NCBI RefSeq assembly: GCF_003350295.1
Contig: NZ_QLYY01000019.1
Location: forward strand, 1-64,000
DNA length: 64,000 nt
Reading direction: 5' to 3'
From: Vibrio tetraodonis
Lineage (GTDB): Bacteria > Pseudomonadota > Gammaproteobacteria > Enterobacterales > Vibrionaceae
The notes beneath the pieces were generated by a model. That model had not been told where the DNA came from and searched no databases. It saw nothing but the letters and a program-made list of their open reading frames with translations. Made by a program: the position numbers and the translations under genes. Of this stretch, positions 37,301 through 47,401 are shown piece after piece. Each line of letters starts with the position of its first letter. The first letter of the stretch is position 1.

Positions 37301-37886
37301 TGTCTGAGCCTAAGCATAAGAGAAGTTAACTATCTGTAACATGCGGAATATAGTTGAAATTTCATTTGTCCACGAGTGAAAAAAGCTAATTATTGGCAAA
37401 AATATCGACCTAGGTGCCTTCTTGGTCTTTTTAGCGCTGATTTGCCTTTATACAGGTTTTAACATTTTGTACATTTCTTGTCACAGCTTCCATCATTGCC
37501 GCATTTATATTCGGCCCTGAAATCTCTGTCTGTTGCACGACAATAATGAGTTACATGTAACTAGCACTTTTGAAATTGAAATTTTTTTACAACCCCTTGG
37601 CTAGAGATCAGCTAAATTAATGATGCACTGAATGATTTATGTACTTTCTCGCATGATCCGATTATCTACAAGTGTTTGGTTAAACGCTATTTTTTACCTT
37701 GTTGCTAAGTAAGTCATCAAAGACTATTTCTGAACTGATCTGAGTCAATTTTTTTCACCACCTGAAATAATATAATCAGTCGTGAAAGCTATTTACTAAC
37801 AAAGAAAAGCGATGTTAAGCAGTTTATGCGTGCTAAGTGTTGTTAATAAAAAGTTTTTATAATTTGTTAATTTTAGGAGATTCCCT
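37301..37886. other. Regulatory region upstream of adhE
   Basis: About 590 bp without genes, AT-rich. adhE is oxygen- and redox-controlled in enterics, but I did not find a clean FNR or CRP palindrome by eye. TTAGGAGA lies just before the adhE ATG. Confidence 0.45.
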
Positions 37887-40580
37887 ATGCCTGTCACTAA
37901 TATGGCCGAACTCAATGCAATGGTCGCACGCGTGAAGAAAGCGCAGCAAGAGTTCGCAACATACTCTCAGGAACAAGTCGACAAGATTTTTCGTGCAGCT
38001 TCTCTAGCAGCAAACCAAGCACGTATCCCGCTGGCGCAACAAGCGGTGGAAGAATCTGGTATGGGCATCGTTGAAGACAAGGTGATCAAAAACCATTTTG
38101 CTTCTGAGTTTATCTACAACAAATACAAGGATGAAAAAACCTGCGGTATTCTTGAACAAGATGACAACCTTGGTACTATGACTATTGCTGAACCAGTCGG
38201 CATTATCTGTGGTATTGTGCCAACCACTAACCCAACTTCGACTGCTATATTCAAATCACTCATCTCTCTTAAAACTCGCAACGGCATCATATTTTCTCCT
38301 CATCCACGTGCGAAAAACTCAACCAATGACGCGGCTAAACTCGTTTTAGATGCGGCAGTAGCTGCCGGTGCTCCAAAAGACATTATTGGTTGGATTGACC
38401 AGCCATCAGTGGAACTGTCGAACGGTTTGATGAAGCATGATGACATTGCGCTTATTCTTGCAACGGGCGGCCCAGGTATGGTGAAAGCTGCCTATTCTTC
38501 TGGTAAGCCTGCGATTGGTGTGGGTGCGGGTAATGTACCAGTGGTTATTGATGAAACCGCTGATATTAAACGCGCTGTGGCATCTATATTAATGTCTAAA
38601 ACGTTTGATAACGGTGTTGTTTGTGCATCAGAGCAAGCAGCGATTGTGGTTGATGAAGTATACGACGAAGTGAAAGCGCGCTTTGCCTCTCACAAAGCTT
38701 ATGTATTAACCAAAGCCGAAGCAGAGAAAGTACGCAGCGTTCTTCTTATCGAAGGTGCGTTGAATGCTAAGATTGTTGGCCAGCCTGCTCCTGCGATTGC
38801 TGAAATGGCCGGTGTTTCTGTTCCAGCAGATACCAAAGTACTTGTCGGCGAAGGCTTAGGTAAGGTGTCTTATGACGATGCTTTTGTTCACGAGAAGCTC
38901 TCGCCAACGTTAGGTCTATTCCGTGCAGATAACTTCGAAGATGCGGTTGCTCAGGCTGTGACTATGGTTGAGATTGGCGGTATTGGTCATACATCTGGTC
39001 TATACACCAACCAAGACACTAATGCAGATCGTATCCGCTATTTTGGTGACAAGCTGAAAACGGCGCGTATTTTGATCAACATCCCGACGACTCACGGTGG
39101 TATTGGTGACTTATACAACTTCAATGTTGCGCCTTCTTTAACGTTAGGCTGTGGTTCTTGGGGTGGTAACTCTATTTCTGAGAATGTCGGTCCTAAGCAC
39201 TTAATCAACAAGAAAACTGTAGCTAAGCGAGCTGAAAACATGTTGTGGCATAAACTACCTAAGTCTATCTATTTCCGTCGCGGTAGCCTTCCTATTGCCT
39301 TGGGTGATTTAGAAGGTAAAAAACGTGCTTTCCTAGTCACAGACCGTTTCCTATTTAACAATGGTTACGCGGATGATGTCGTTAGCCTATTGAAAGCACA
39401 AGGAATGGAAGTGCAAACTTTCTTCGATGTAGAAGCGGACCCTACGTTATCTGTGGTAGAGAAAGGCGCTGAAGCCATGAAGGGCTTCCAGCCAGACACC
39501 ATTATCGCACTCGGTGGTGGTTCACCAATGGACGCGGCGAAGATCATGTGGGTAATGTATGAACACCCAGATACACACTTTGAAGAGCTTGCTATGCGCT
39601 TTATGGACATTCGTAAGCGTATCTACAAGTTCCCTAAAATGGGTCAAAAAGCCGAGCTTGTTTGTATCACCACAACGTCTGGTACAGGTTCAGAAGTCAC
39701 ACCGTTTGCGGTGGTAACTGACGATAAAACAGGCGCTAAGTACCCACTAGCGGATTACGAAATTACGCCAAATATGGCAATCGTAGATGCTAACCTAGTC
39801 ATGAATATGCCTAAATCGCTTACTGCGTTTGGTGGTTATGATGCGGTGACTCACGCTTTAGAAGCTTATGTGTCTGTTCTGGCCAACGAATATTCAGATG
39901 GTCAAGCACTGCAAGCACTTAAGATGCTCAAAGAATATCTGCCATCAAGCTATGCAAATGGTGCTAATGATCCTATTGCTCGTGAGAAAGTGCATAACGC
40001 TGCAACCATTGCAGGTATTGCTTTTGCGAATGCCTTCTTAGGGGTTTGTCACTCAATGGCACACAAAATTGGAGCTGAGTTCCACTTGCCACATGGTTTG
40101 GCTAACGCACTACTGATTTCTAACGTGGTACGTTACAACGCGAACGATAACCCAACCAAGCAGACCGCTTTCTCTCAATACGACCGACCACAAGCACGTC
40201 GCCGTTATGCAGAGGTGGCCGATCACCTAGGTTTGAGCCAAGAGGCCGACCGCACTGCTCAGAAGATAGAGCGTTTACTGGCTTGGTTGGATGAGCTAAA
40301 AGTAAACCTAGATATCCCAATGTCTATTCAGGCAGCAGGGGTAGCTGAAGCCGACTTTGTGGCCAAACTTGACGAGCTTGCGGTTGAAGCATTTGATGAC
40401 CAATGTACTGGTGCTAACCCTCGTTACCCGTTGATCAGTGAGCTTAAAGCGGTATTGCTAGATTCTTACTATGGTAAAGCTTTTGTTGAAGGTGAAACCT
40501 TCGAAGGTACAACGGTAATTAAGAAAAAAGCCGACCAAAAGGCAGCGCCTAAAGCGAAAAAAAGCAAAACTAACGCATAA
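37887..40580 (+). CDS. adhE: Bifunctional acetaldehyde-CoA/alcohol dehydrogenase
   Basis: 897 residues, full length for AdhE. The N-terminal half is a CoA-acylating aldehyde dehydrogenase with the catalytic Cys in NGVVCASEQA. The C-terminal half is an iron-dependent alcohol dehydrogenase (GGGSPMDAAK, TTSGTGSEVTPFAV, His motif HSMAHKIGAEFHLPHG). It reduces acetyl-CoA to ethanol during fermentation and assembles into spirosomes. Strong Shine-Dalgarno AGGAG eight bases before the ATG. Lysine-rich tail. A strong terminator follows. Confidence 0.97.
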   Translation: MPVTNMAELNAMVARVKKAQQEFATYSQEQVDKIFRAASLAANQARIPLAQQAVEESGMGIVEDKVIKNHFASEFIYNKYKDEKTCGILEQDDNLGTMTIAEPVGIICGIVPTTNPTSTAIFKSLISLKTRNGIIFSPHPRAKNSTNDAAKLVLDAAVAAGAPKDIIGWIDQPSVELSNGLMKHDDIALILATGGPGMVKAAYSSGKPAIGVGAGNVPVVIDETADIKRAVASILMSKTFDNGVVCASEQAAIVVDEVYDEVKARFASHKAYVLTKAEAEKVRSVLLIEGALNAKIVGQPAPAIAEMAGVSVPADTKVLVGEGLGKVSYDDAFVHEKLSPTLGLFRADNFEDAVAQAVTMVEIGGIGHTSGLYTNQDTNADRIRYFGDKLKTARILINIPTTHGGIGDLYNFNVAPSLTLGCGSWGGNSISENVGPKHLINKKTVAKRAENMLWHKLPKSIYFRRGSLPIALGDLEGKKRAFLVTDRFLFNNGYADDVVSLLKAQGMEVQTFFDVEADPTLSVVEKGAEAMKGFQPDTIIALGGGSPMDAAKIMWVMYEHPDTHFEELAMRFMDIRKRIYKFPKMGQKAELVCITTTSGTGSEVTPFAVVTDDKTGAKYPLADYEITPNMAIVDANLVMNMPKSLTAFGGYDAVTHALEAYVSVLANEYSDGQALQALKMLKEYLPSSYANGANDPIAREKVHNAATIAGIAFANAFLGVCHSMAHKIGAEFHLPHGLANALLISNVVRYNANDNPTKQTAFSQYDRPQARRRYAEVADHLGLSQEADRTAQKIERLLAWLDELKVNLDIPMSIQAAGVAEADFVAKLDELAVEAFDDQCTGANPRYPLISELKAVLLDSYYGKAFVEGETFEGTTVIKKKADQKAAPKAKKSKTNA

Positions 40581-40650
40581 GTAGGTATGGGTTATGAAAT
40601 ATGAGATAGGTGTTCGCTAGCACGAACCAACCTAATTAACGGTAAAAAGC

Positions 40651-40680
40651 AAGCCCCAGATTAAAGTCTGGGGCTTTTTA
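40651..40680. terminator. Terminator of adhE
   Basis: Stem AAGCCCCAGA/TCTGGGGCTT with loop TTAAAG and TTTTA. It sits between adhE and the convergent metG remnant and can serve both. Confidence 0.9.
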
Positions 40681-40684
40681 TCAT

Positions 40685-41246
<562 letters not shown>

Positions 41247-41309
41247 TCACTTGGTTTTACCACCTTCCCAACCGTGTATTAGGGAATGGTGATGCAGTGA
41301 TTGATAAAC

Positions 41310-41414
41310 TTAGAACACGCAGACCATCCCTCGCAGCATTCGCTGTGAAGGCATGTTCATCATCATGCTTGTGGTTAAAGCGCTGTAGTTGGCTGGAGTA
41401 GTTTTAGTGTTCAT
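41310..41414 (-). CDS. Methionine-rich leader peptide
   Basis: 34 codons: MNTKTTPANYSALTTSMMMN, then Met at positions 21, 26 and 30, ending VCVF. Seven of 34 residues are Met, three in a row. It lies between the terminator of the upstream gene and the MetRS-like remnant. Such composition fits a ribosome-stalling leader that senses charged tRNA-Met. Its own Shine-Dalgarno is weak (AGAG). Confidence 0.6.
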   Translation of the reverse strand: MNTKTTPANYSALTTSMMMNMPSQRMLRGMVCVF

Positions 41415-41473
41415 GGCTCTAAGCTAACAGACTTGTTAACTGTGGGCAATCTTTGCTTGTTAAAATTTAAAAA

Positions 41474-41500
41474 AGGCTAATTGATAATCAATTAGCCTTG
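41474..41500 (-). terminator. Terminator of the ART-like gene
   Basis: Perfect 12-bp stem AAGGCTAATTGA/TCAATTAGCCTT with loop TAA and TTTTTT on the minus strand. Confidence 0.88.
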
Positions 41501-41533
41501 ATATAGAAGTAAATGTCGTTGCTTTATAATGGT

Positions 41534-42736
41534 TTATCTATAAACTGTAGCTATGTTTTTTTTAGTAGTAGATGCTTCTTTAAGCTCAAAGCAGGTAACT
41601 CCATTCTGGTTATAAGGTTCTTTCATAAGAATAAATTGGGTACCAGGCTTATAGTTGCGTTCATTTTCTTCTGTATCACCTGCGCCTATGTTGAAAGGTT
41701 TACCTTCTATGATATACCTGGCTCGTAACTGACCTTTATTCGCAGGGTCGTCGCTCGAATGATACTTGCCTTTACCAGTAGAAGTGTATCTGTCAGTTAT
41801 CCCTTTTGTAGTGTTGCATGACATAATGAAGCCTATTTGGAACTGCTCACCTCTTTTTATGGTTCCGATTCCTGAATGTGGGTTATACATGGTCCCTCGG
41901 TATTGAGTGCCTTGCTCTCTCTTCTGAACATCAAACATGAATTCTAATACAGTGTCAGGACCTTTTTTTAAGGCGCTGACAGCATAATTTAAGTCTTCTT
42001 GTGACGCCATAATGTATGGGGAGTCTTTGTGGCTTCTGTTCCATTCAGCATGTGCTTCGCCTCGAACTGAGGAGGCTGGGGCGAGCTTAGTTTCTAGCCG
42101 CAGGCCAAATTGTTTCCTAATACGATTGTTTATTTCTTTTGCACCGACGTTTGTTCCATAAATAGCGGTTAAGCCTTTGCGTGTACCTTCTATCTTATTT
42201 AGATCTTTCTTTAGCGTTGAGATTTCCTGGTTTATTGTTTCTAAGCCTTTTTCAATATCTTGTTTTTTAGCTTCGAGTATCGCTGGGGCTTTGCTAAATT
42301 TGTCAAAATTTTCTCTCTTTTGTTCGATGAGATCGTCAATTTTAGATGAGTTAATAGTTTCTAGCTTTCCATATCCCCAGTGTTCAAATGCAGAAGTAAG
42401 ATTCTTTCGAGCTTGTTCTGCCTCTTTTGTATGTCGTTTACCGTGAAGAAGTCTCATACATGTGTCGTTATTCTTAAATCTACTTTTGCTCTCGCCGCGA
42501 AACTCCCAATTACCGTTAACCTTTTTTAGCCTTACTGTACCTTGATAATCTTTAATATCATCTCTAACTTTACAAATTGATTTATAATCTCTAAGCAGAG
42601 TCTTCGCGGTAGCAATATCCTTTTCAATTTTTGAGATATTCTTTACCAGTAAATCACGGTTTTTTTCTTTAGTGTTTATAGTTGCACCTATCTTATGCAA
42701 ACTAAGCCTAAGGCTAGCTAATGTGCTATTGCTCAT
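41534..42736 (-). CDS. Putative R-S-E class mono-ADP-ribosyltransferase with N-terminal coiled coil
   Basis: About 400 residues from the ATG at 42736 (GGA about ten bases upstream); a GTG at 42784 would add 16. The N-terminal half is charged and coiled-coil-like (about 150-200). The C-terminal 130 residues follow ART exoenzyme order, in numbering from the GTG: R296 in QYRGTMY, S322 in GFIMSCNTT in place of the STS strand, and E373-x-E375 in EENERNYKPGTQF. An E-x-E end suggests arginine as target. There is no signal peptide, secretion or immunity gene. The gene breaks the usual minCDE neighbourhood and is AT-rich, which suggests transfer. Assignment rests on motifs only. Confidence 0.55.
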   Translation of the reverse strand: MSNSTLASLRLSLHKIGATINTKEKNRDLLVKNISKIEKDIATAKTLLRDYKSICKVRDDIKDYQGTVRLKKVNGNWEFRGESKSRFKNNDTCMRLLHGKRHTKEAEQARKNLTSAFEHWGYGKLETINSSKIDDLIEQKRENFDKFSKAPAILEAKKQDIEKGLETINQEISTLKKDLNKIEGTRKGLTAIYGTNVGAKEINNRIRKQFGLRLETKLAPASSVRGEAHAEWNRSHKDSPYIMASQEDLNYAVSALKKGPDTVLEFMFDVQKREQGTQYRGTMYNPHSGIGTIKRGEQFQIGFIMSCNTTKGITDRYTSTGKGKYHSSDDPANKGQLRARYIIEGKPFNIGAGDTEENERNYKPGTQFILMKEPYNQNGVTCFELKEASTTKKNIATVYR

Positions 42737-42962
42737 TGAAAGTATTCCAGTGTCTTTAAGTGATATATTTAACGTTTGTTGCACTAATCCTAGACGAAAG
42801 AAATCTCAAGTTAGTAATGAAAACTTTGGAATTATCTGGGGAGAGTATGTAAGCAATAGAACGGGGTTAGAGCTAAAGTAACTGAAGTAATTCAGTTTTT
42901 GGGCTTTAGACAATTACTTGGAAGACAAAATAAAGGGTTAGCACTAATGCTAACCCCTATGA

Positions 42963-43226
42963 TTATTTTTCCTCTTCTGGGAGCTTGACGTTGAGCTCTA
43001 GGACGGAAATATCATCGTCTTTATGCTCAAAAGATAAATCGACCATGGATGGATCAATGGCAACGTATTTCGCAATGACTTTTAGAATATCTTCTTTAAG
43101 TTGCGGTAAGTAGGACGGTGCTGGGTCACCTTGACTGCGACGCTCCGCGACAATAATCTGCAAGCGCTCTTTGGCTAAATTGGCAGAAGTTTTCTTCTGT
43201 GGTCGGAAAAATTCAAGTAATGACAT
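42963..43226 (-). CDS. minE: Cell division topological specificity factor MinE
   Basis: 87 residues, full length. It begins [30 protein letters not shown], the MinD-contact region, followed by the beta-strand dimer domain ([13 protein letters not shown]). It stimulates MinD ATPase and drives pole-to-pole oscillation. Its gene starts one base after minD ends. Confidence 0.97.
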   Translation of the reverse strand: MSLLEFFRPQKKTSANLAKERLQIIVAERRSQGDPAPSYLPQLKEDILKVIAKYVAIDPSMVDLSFEHKDDDISVLELNVKLPEEEK

Positions 43227-44039
43227 TTAGCCTCCAAATAGTCGCTTGAAGATACCTTTCTTCTGCTCAGTTAAAAAGCGGAAGTCGATCTGAGAGCCTA
43301 ATAGGCGCTCTACAGTATCATCATAGGCCATTCCTGCGTCTGTCTCATTATCGAATATGACAGGTACACCTTTGTTTGAAGCGTTAAGCACCGCTTGGCT
43401 TTCTGGAATCACCCCAAGCAGAGAGATATGCAGAATTTCTTCTACATCTTCGACACTCAACATATCACCTTGCGTCACTCGTGCAGGGTTATAGCGAGTT
43501 AGCAGAAGGTGCTGCTTCACAGGCTCCAGCCCTTCTTCAGCGCGGCGAGATTTAGAGTCAAGAATACCCAGAATCCGGTCTGAATCTCGCACAGAAGAGA
43601 CTTCAGGGTTGGTTGTGACAATGGCTTCGTCTGCAAAATAGAGTGCCATCAAGGCACCTTGCTCTATACCCGCAGGAGAGTCACAAATGATAAAGTCAAA
43701 GCCCATTTCATCGAGTTCATCAAATACACGGCGGACTCCGTCTTTGGTTAACGCGTCTTTATCACGAGTTTGAGAAGCAGGTAGGATAAACAAATTATCG
43801 GTGCGTTTGTCCTTGATGAGCGCTTGATTGAGAGTGGCTTCACCATTAATTACATTAACAAAATCGTAAACTACGCGGCGCTCGCAGCCCATAATTAAAT
43901 CTAGATTTCTAAGACCGATATCAAAATCGATAACCGCGGTTTTTTTACCTTTCAGAGCGAGACCCGAAGCAATTGCAGCGCTTGATGTAGTTTTGCCTAC
44001 ACCACCTTTACCTGATGTGACAACAATAATGCGTGCCAT
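43227..44039 (-). CDS. minD: Septum site-determining ATPase MinD
   Basis: 270 residues. Deviant Walker A GKGGVGKTTSSAAI, switch I/II regions (DFDIGLRNLDL, CDSPAGIEQGA) and the C-terminal amphipathic membrane-targeting helix (KKGIFKRLFGG). Binds the inner membrane when ATP-bound, recruits MinC, and is displaced by MinE. Central gene of minCDE. Confidence 0.97.
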   Translation of the reverse strand: MARIIVVTSGKGGVGKTTSSAAIASGLALKGKKTAVIDFDIGLRNLDLIMGCERRVVYDFVNVINGEATLNQALIKDKRTDNLFILPASQTRDKDALTKDGVRRVFDELDEMGFDFIICDSPAGIEQGALMALYFADEAIVTTNPEVSSVRDSDRILGILDSKSRRAEEGLEPVKQHLLLTRYNPARVTQGDMLSVEDVEEILHISLLGVIPESQAVLNASNKGVPVIFDNETDAGMAYDDTVERLLGSQIDFRFLTEQKKGIFKRLFGG

Positions 44040-44057
44040 TATTTGTTCCTTATTTTC

Positions 44058-44720
44058 TTAAACTGTTAACGACTCGAATTTAAGCGAGTCGTTTTCTAAA
44101 CTGAACATAACTTTTTTTTGCCAATATTCGTCTGCGAACTGCTCTGTGAGCCAATAGTGGCCAGCTATTGACATCAATTCAGCATTAAGTTTGTCGCAGA
44201 TGATGACAGCGCCTGTATTACCGCTAGCGCCTGCAATGGCGCGGCCACGCAATGTGCCATGAATATGGATTGAACCATCTGCAATGACTTCCGCTCCTTC
44301 GCTGACATGACTTAACACCACTAAATCACTGTCTTTGGCATAAATTTGTTGGCCTGAGCGTACTGGCGTACGGACGATTTTGGTTGGCGCCATAGTTGCG
44401 GGCGCTTGAGAAGGCGACTTACTGGCGGACATAATCGCAAACTCAGCGTCAGATGCGAAGTTTTGTGTACGTTTGTCTCGGCAGCCAGTCACGCCTACTG
44501 GAATCATACCTGCTTGGGCAATGCCATTTTTGAGCCGTGGAAAATCAATATCGCCTGCCACTTTTGAAATGTTAATGACAACAGGTGCCTGCGCAAAAAA
44601 AGCCGGAGCTTGCTCGACCTTATCGCTGAGAAACCGAATTGTATTTTCTACATGGTTATCAGAAAGGTGTAAAACTGATAGAGTAAAGCTACTTCCTTTC
44701 AGATCGGGTGAATTCGACAT
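44058..44720 (-). CDS. minC: Septum site-determining inhibitor MinC
   Basis: 220 residues. N-terminal FtsZ-inhibiting domain, variable linker, and C-terminal beta-helix domain ([24 protein letters not shown]) that binds MinD. It blocks Z-ring assembly near the poles. First gene of the operon, 18 bp before minD. Confidence 0.96.
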   Translation of the reverse strand: MSNSPDLKGSSFTLSVLHLSDNHVENTIRFLSDKVEQAPAFFAQAPVVINISKVAGDIDFPRLKNGIAQAGMIPVGVTGCRDKRTQNFASDAEFAIMSASKSPSQAPATMAPTKIVRTPVRSGQQIYAKDSDLVVLSHVSEGAEVIADGSIHIHGTLRGRAIAGASGNTGAVIICDKLNAELMSIAGHYWLTEQFADEYWQKKVMFSLENDSLKFESLTV

Positions 44721-44879
44721 CTTATTTGAGGACCTCTTAGGGCGTTGCCTGAGACTAGGGGTATCATGTTATATTCCCGCACAAAGCACAGCAAGAACTC
44801 TTGTGCTCAATTGGTTGTTTTGCTCTCAAAATTAGCGAAACATTGACGTTATATACATTCAAATAGAAAAAGGCTTTTC

Positions 44880-45161
44880 ATGCTTTGTGCAATTTACAAA
44901 AGTTCTAAAAAAGAAGGCGCATATTTATATCTTCCAAAGAAAGGGGATTTTTCACAAGTCCCTGACACATTGATGCAAATGTTTGGCAAACCTACCATGG
45001 TAATGATGGTGAATTTGGACGGACGAGAGTTGGCTCAAGTCGATATCGATAAAGTGACTCAGTCTCTTAAAGATGATGGCTTTTTTCTTCAAGTGCCACC
45101 GCCGCCAAAGAATCTACTAGATGAATACAAACAACAAAAGGCGCGCCGACAACCAGACTAA
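44880..45161 (+). CDS. ycgL: YcgL family protein
   Basis: 93 residues; [28 protein letters not shown] and [14 protein letters not shown] match the YcgL family of unknown function. Divergent from minC as in other gammaproteobacteria. Confidence 0.93.
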   Translation: MLCAIYKSSKKEGAYLYLPKKGDFSQVPDTLMQMFGKPTMVMMVNLDGRELAQVDIDKVTQSLKDDGFFLQVPPPPKNLLDEYKQQKARRQPD

Positions 45162-45222
45162 TTTCTCTCATCTATAATAGGGAAGTTGCCGGCGAATCAT
45201 AATGTTGCTCAAGGAGGGCAAT

Positions 45223-46194
45223 GTGAAGAAATTATTGTCAGTCATACTAGGTGCGACGATTGCAAGTTCAGTATGGGCAAGCGATCAGAGTTTTGAACAA
45301 TACGTCGAAGGGTTAAAAAATGAAGCGCGAAGCAAAGGCATCTCGGAGCAGACGATTAATGCTGCCTTTGCGAATGTGGCATACAAACCTCGGGCGGTGA
45401 CTGCTGACCGTAACCAACCAGAAAAGCGCTTAACCTTGGATGAATACATTCCCAAAGCGGTGCCAGATTGGAAAGTCAAACAAGCGAAAGAGCTGTATGA
45501 GAAACACAAAAAATCGCTCTATAAGGTAGGTGAACAATATGGTGTTCAGCCTCGTTTTATCGTCGCGCTTTGGGGTATCGAGAGTAACTTTGGCACCTTT
45601 ACTGGTAACTACAGTGTGATTGATGCCTTATCGACCATGGCTTATGACGGCCGCCGAGAGGAGTTTTTCCGCAAAGAAACCATGGCTGCACTGACGATTT
45701 TAGATGAAGGGCATATTAAGCCGGAAGATATGAAAGGCTCATGGGCAGGCGCTATGGGTCAGTGCCAGTTTATGCCAAGTTCTTTCCTTTCTTATGCTGC
45801 TGATGGTAGTGGAGATGGTAAGAAAGATATTTGGGAGAATGAAGCAGATGTATTCGCTTCTGCGGCTAATTATTTGAGCCAATTTGGCTGGACAAATGAG
45901 CACACTTGGGGGCGTCAAGTTAAGCTGCCCAAAGGTTTTGACACCAGTATTCAAGGGCGCAGTGAAGAGAAAGGGAAGTATTTACAGGAATGGAGCCGAC
46001 TTGGGGTGACTCGCTATGACGGACGGCCATTACCTAAATTAGATGAGGATATCAAGGCATGGTTGATCGCGCCAGATGATGCAAATGGGCGTGTTTACTT
46101 GGTTTACAATAACTACAACGTACTGATGAAGTGGAATCGATCGTATTATTTTGCTTTGGCGGTGAGTCATCTCGCTGATAGAATTGTGCTTTAG
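45223..46194 (+). CDS. Lytic murein transglycosylase, MltB family
   Basis: About 323 residues with a signal peptide (KKLLSVILGATIASSVWA). The catalytic Glu lies in ALWGIESNFGT, and GSWAGAMGQCQFMPSSFLSYA is the typical second motif. It cleaves peptidoglycan to 1,6-anhydromuramyl products in the periplasm. Not a lipoprotein: there is no lipobox. The GTG at 45223 has AAGGAGGG six bases upstream and is preferred to the ATG at 45202. Likely co-transcribed with ycgL. Confidence 0.92.
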   Translation: MKKLLSVILGATIASSVWASDQSFEQYVEGLKNEARSKGISEQTINAAFANVAYKPRAVTADRNQPEKRLTLDEYIPKAVPDWKVKQAKELYEKHKKSLYKVGEQYGVQPRFIVALWGIESNFGTFTGNYSVIDALSTMAYDGRREEFFRKETMAALTILDEGHIKPEDMKGSWAGAMGQCQFMPSSFLSYAADGSGDGKKDIWENEADVFASAANYLSQFGWTNEHTWGRQVKLPKGFDTSIQGRSEEKGKYLQEWSRLGVTRYDGRPLPKLDEDIKAWLIAPDDANGRVYLVYNNYNVLMKWNRSYYFALAVSHLADRIVL

Positions 46195-46205
46195 ATGTTA
46201 ATGCA

Positions 46206-46228
46206 GGAGCTCTTTAGGGCTCCTTTTT
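46206..46228 (+). terminator. Terminator of the lytic transglycosylase gene
   Basis: GGAGC/GCTCC with an 8-nt loop followed by TTTTT, 12 bp after the stop codon. Confidence 0.7.
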
Positions 46229-46244
46229 CAATTTTGGGGACTTC

Positions 46245-47186
46245 GTGTTAGCCGATCGCGCCGCGCAGATGATAGTGTTTGCAACACTATTGACGCATAA
46301 AAATTTTACTCAAGCAGCAAAAAGCCTTGGTTTTTCTGTTTCTCATGTCAGTAAGCAGCTTGCTTTGTTGGAGGATTCGTTAGGCGTAAAACTTGTTCAA
46401 CGTACGACGAGAACCTTCACCCCAACAGCCGAAGGCGAGCAGTTTTTCCTCCATTGTCAGAAAGTATTGCAAGCGGTCACTGATGCTCAACAGGAAGTCG
46501 AGGTGCAAAAGGATGAGGTTGCGGGTTTGATTAGAATTGGCCTGTCTCAATCTTTTGCGACACTTCATATACTCCCCACTATTGACGAACTGCGTATTCA
46601 GCATCCTAATTTACAAGTTGAGTTACACCTATTCGATAATCGGATAGACATGCTCCAAGACGGGTTAGACCTCTGGATCACTAACAATGAAATCTTACCA
46701 GAAGGTTATGTTGCGCAGCGGTTGGCTGACAGTCAGTTTGTCGTGGCCGCTTCGCCTGAATATTTGATTAAGCATACGAGCCCAATACACCCTAATGATT
46801 TGGTTGACCATAACTGTATTATCTATCGAAGCTGGGAAAGAGATTACACCTCTTGGCTGTTTTCCAAACAGAGTGAACAGCTTACCGTTAAGGTATCAGG
46901 AAATTATTCGGTTGATTTGGCCAGTGCGGTTCGAGATGCCGCCGTAGCTGGTTGGGGAGTGGCATACCTAGCCACTTATCTCATTGGTGATGAGTTTAAA
47001 CAGGGCAAGCTTATCCAGCTGCTTCCTGATTGGACACCTAATCAAAACATGCCATTTTACGCGGTTTATCCGAGCCGCCGTCATTTGTCTCCCAAGATCA
47101 CCGCCGTGATCGATTTTATCAAACATAAGATAGGTTCTCCCTGTTATTGGGATGAACAATTACTCCCTTATATCCATCGTTCATAG
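46245..47186 (+). CDS. LysR-family transcriptional regulator
   Basis: 313 residues. An N-terminal winged helix-turn-helix (NFTQAAKSLGFSVSHVSKQLALLEDSLGVKLVQRTTR) and a C-terminal effector-binding domain. It resembles the HTH plus LysR_substrate CrgA-like subgroup with FxPTAEG. The GTG start is used; no strong Shine-Dalgarno precedes it. Its target is unknown; the nucleoside transporter gene follows in the same direction after a gap with a perfect 20-bp palindrome. Confidence 0.9.
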   Translation: MLADRAAQMIVFATLLTHKNFTQAAKSLGFSVSHVSKQLALLEDSLGVKLVQRTTRTFTPTAEGEQFFLHCQKVLQAVTDAQQEVEVQKDEVAGLIRIGLSQSFATLHILPTIDELRIQHPNLQVELHLFDNRIDMLQDGLDLWITNNEILPEGYVAQRLADSQFVVAASPEYLIKHTSPIHPNDLVDHNCIIYRSWERDYTSWLFSKQSEQLTVKVSGNYSVDLASAVRDAAVAGWGVAYLATYLIGDEFKQGKLIQLLPDWTPNQNMPFYAVYPSRRHLSPKITAVIDFIKHKIGSPCYWDEQLLPYIHRS

Positions 47187-47215
47187 TGATATTATTATCC
47201 TTATTTAGATAAACA

Positions 47216-47235
47216 TATTTTCCATATGGAAAATA
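47216..47235. promoter_or_regulatory. Perfect 20-bp palindrome before the nucleoside transporter gene
   Basis: TATTTTCCATATGGAAAATA, exact over 20 bp, 30 bp after the LysR gene and about 165 bp before the transporter start. A likely operator for a dimeric regulator; the identity is not known. Confidence 0.55.
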
Positions 47236-47401
47236 AAGCCAAGAGGCAAACGTTTATCTTTATATAAAACAAACAGTTAATTTAAGTGTTAGGTTTTTTG
47301 ATATTTCGCAAAATCTGAGTATTAACATCTCGAGTTTGCATCTTATATTTTACTCAATATCATCCGGCGCCATTCTCTGTACTCTTTCGTCGGATATTGT
47401 T

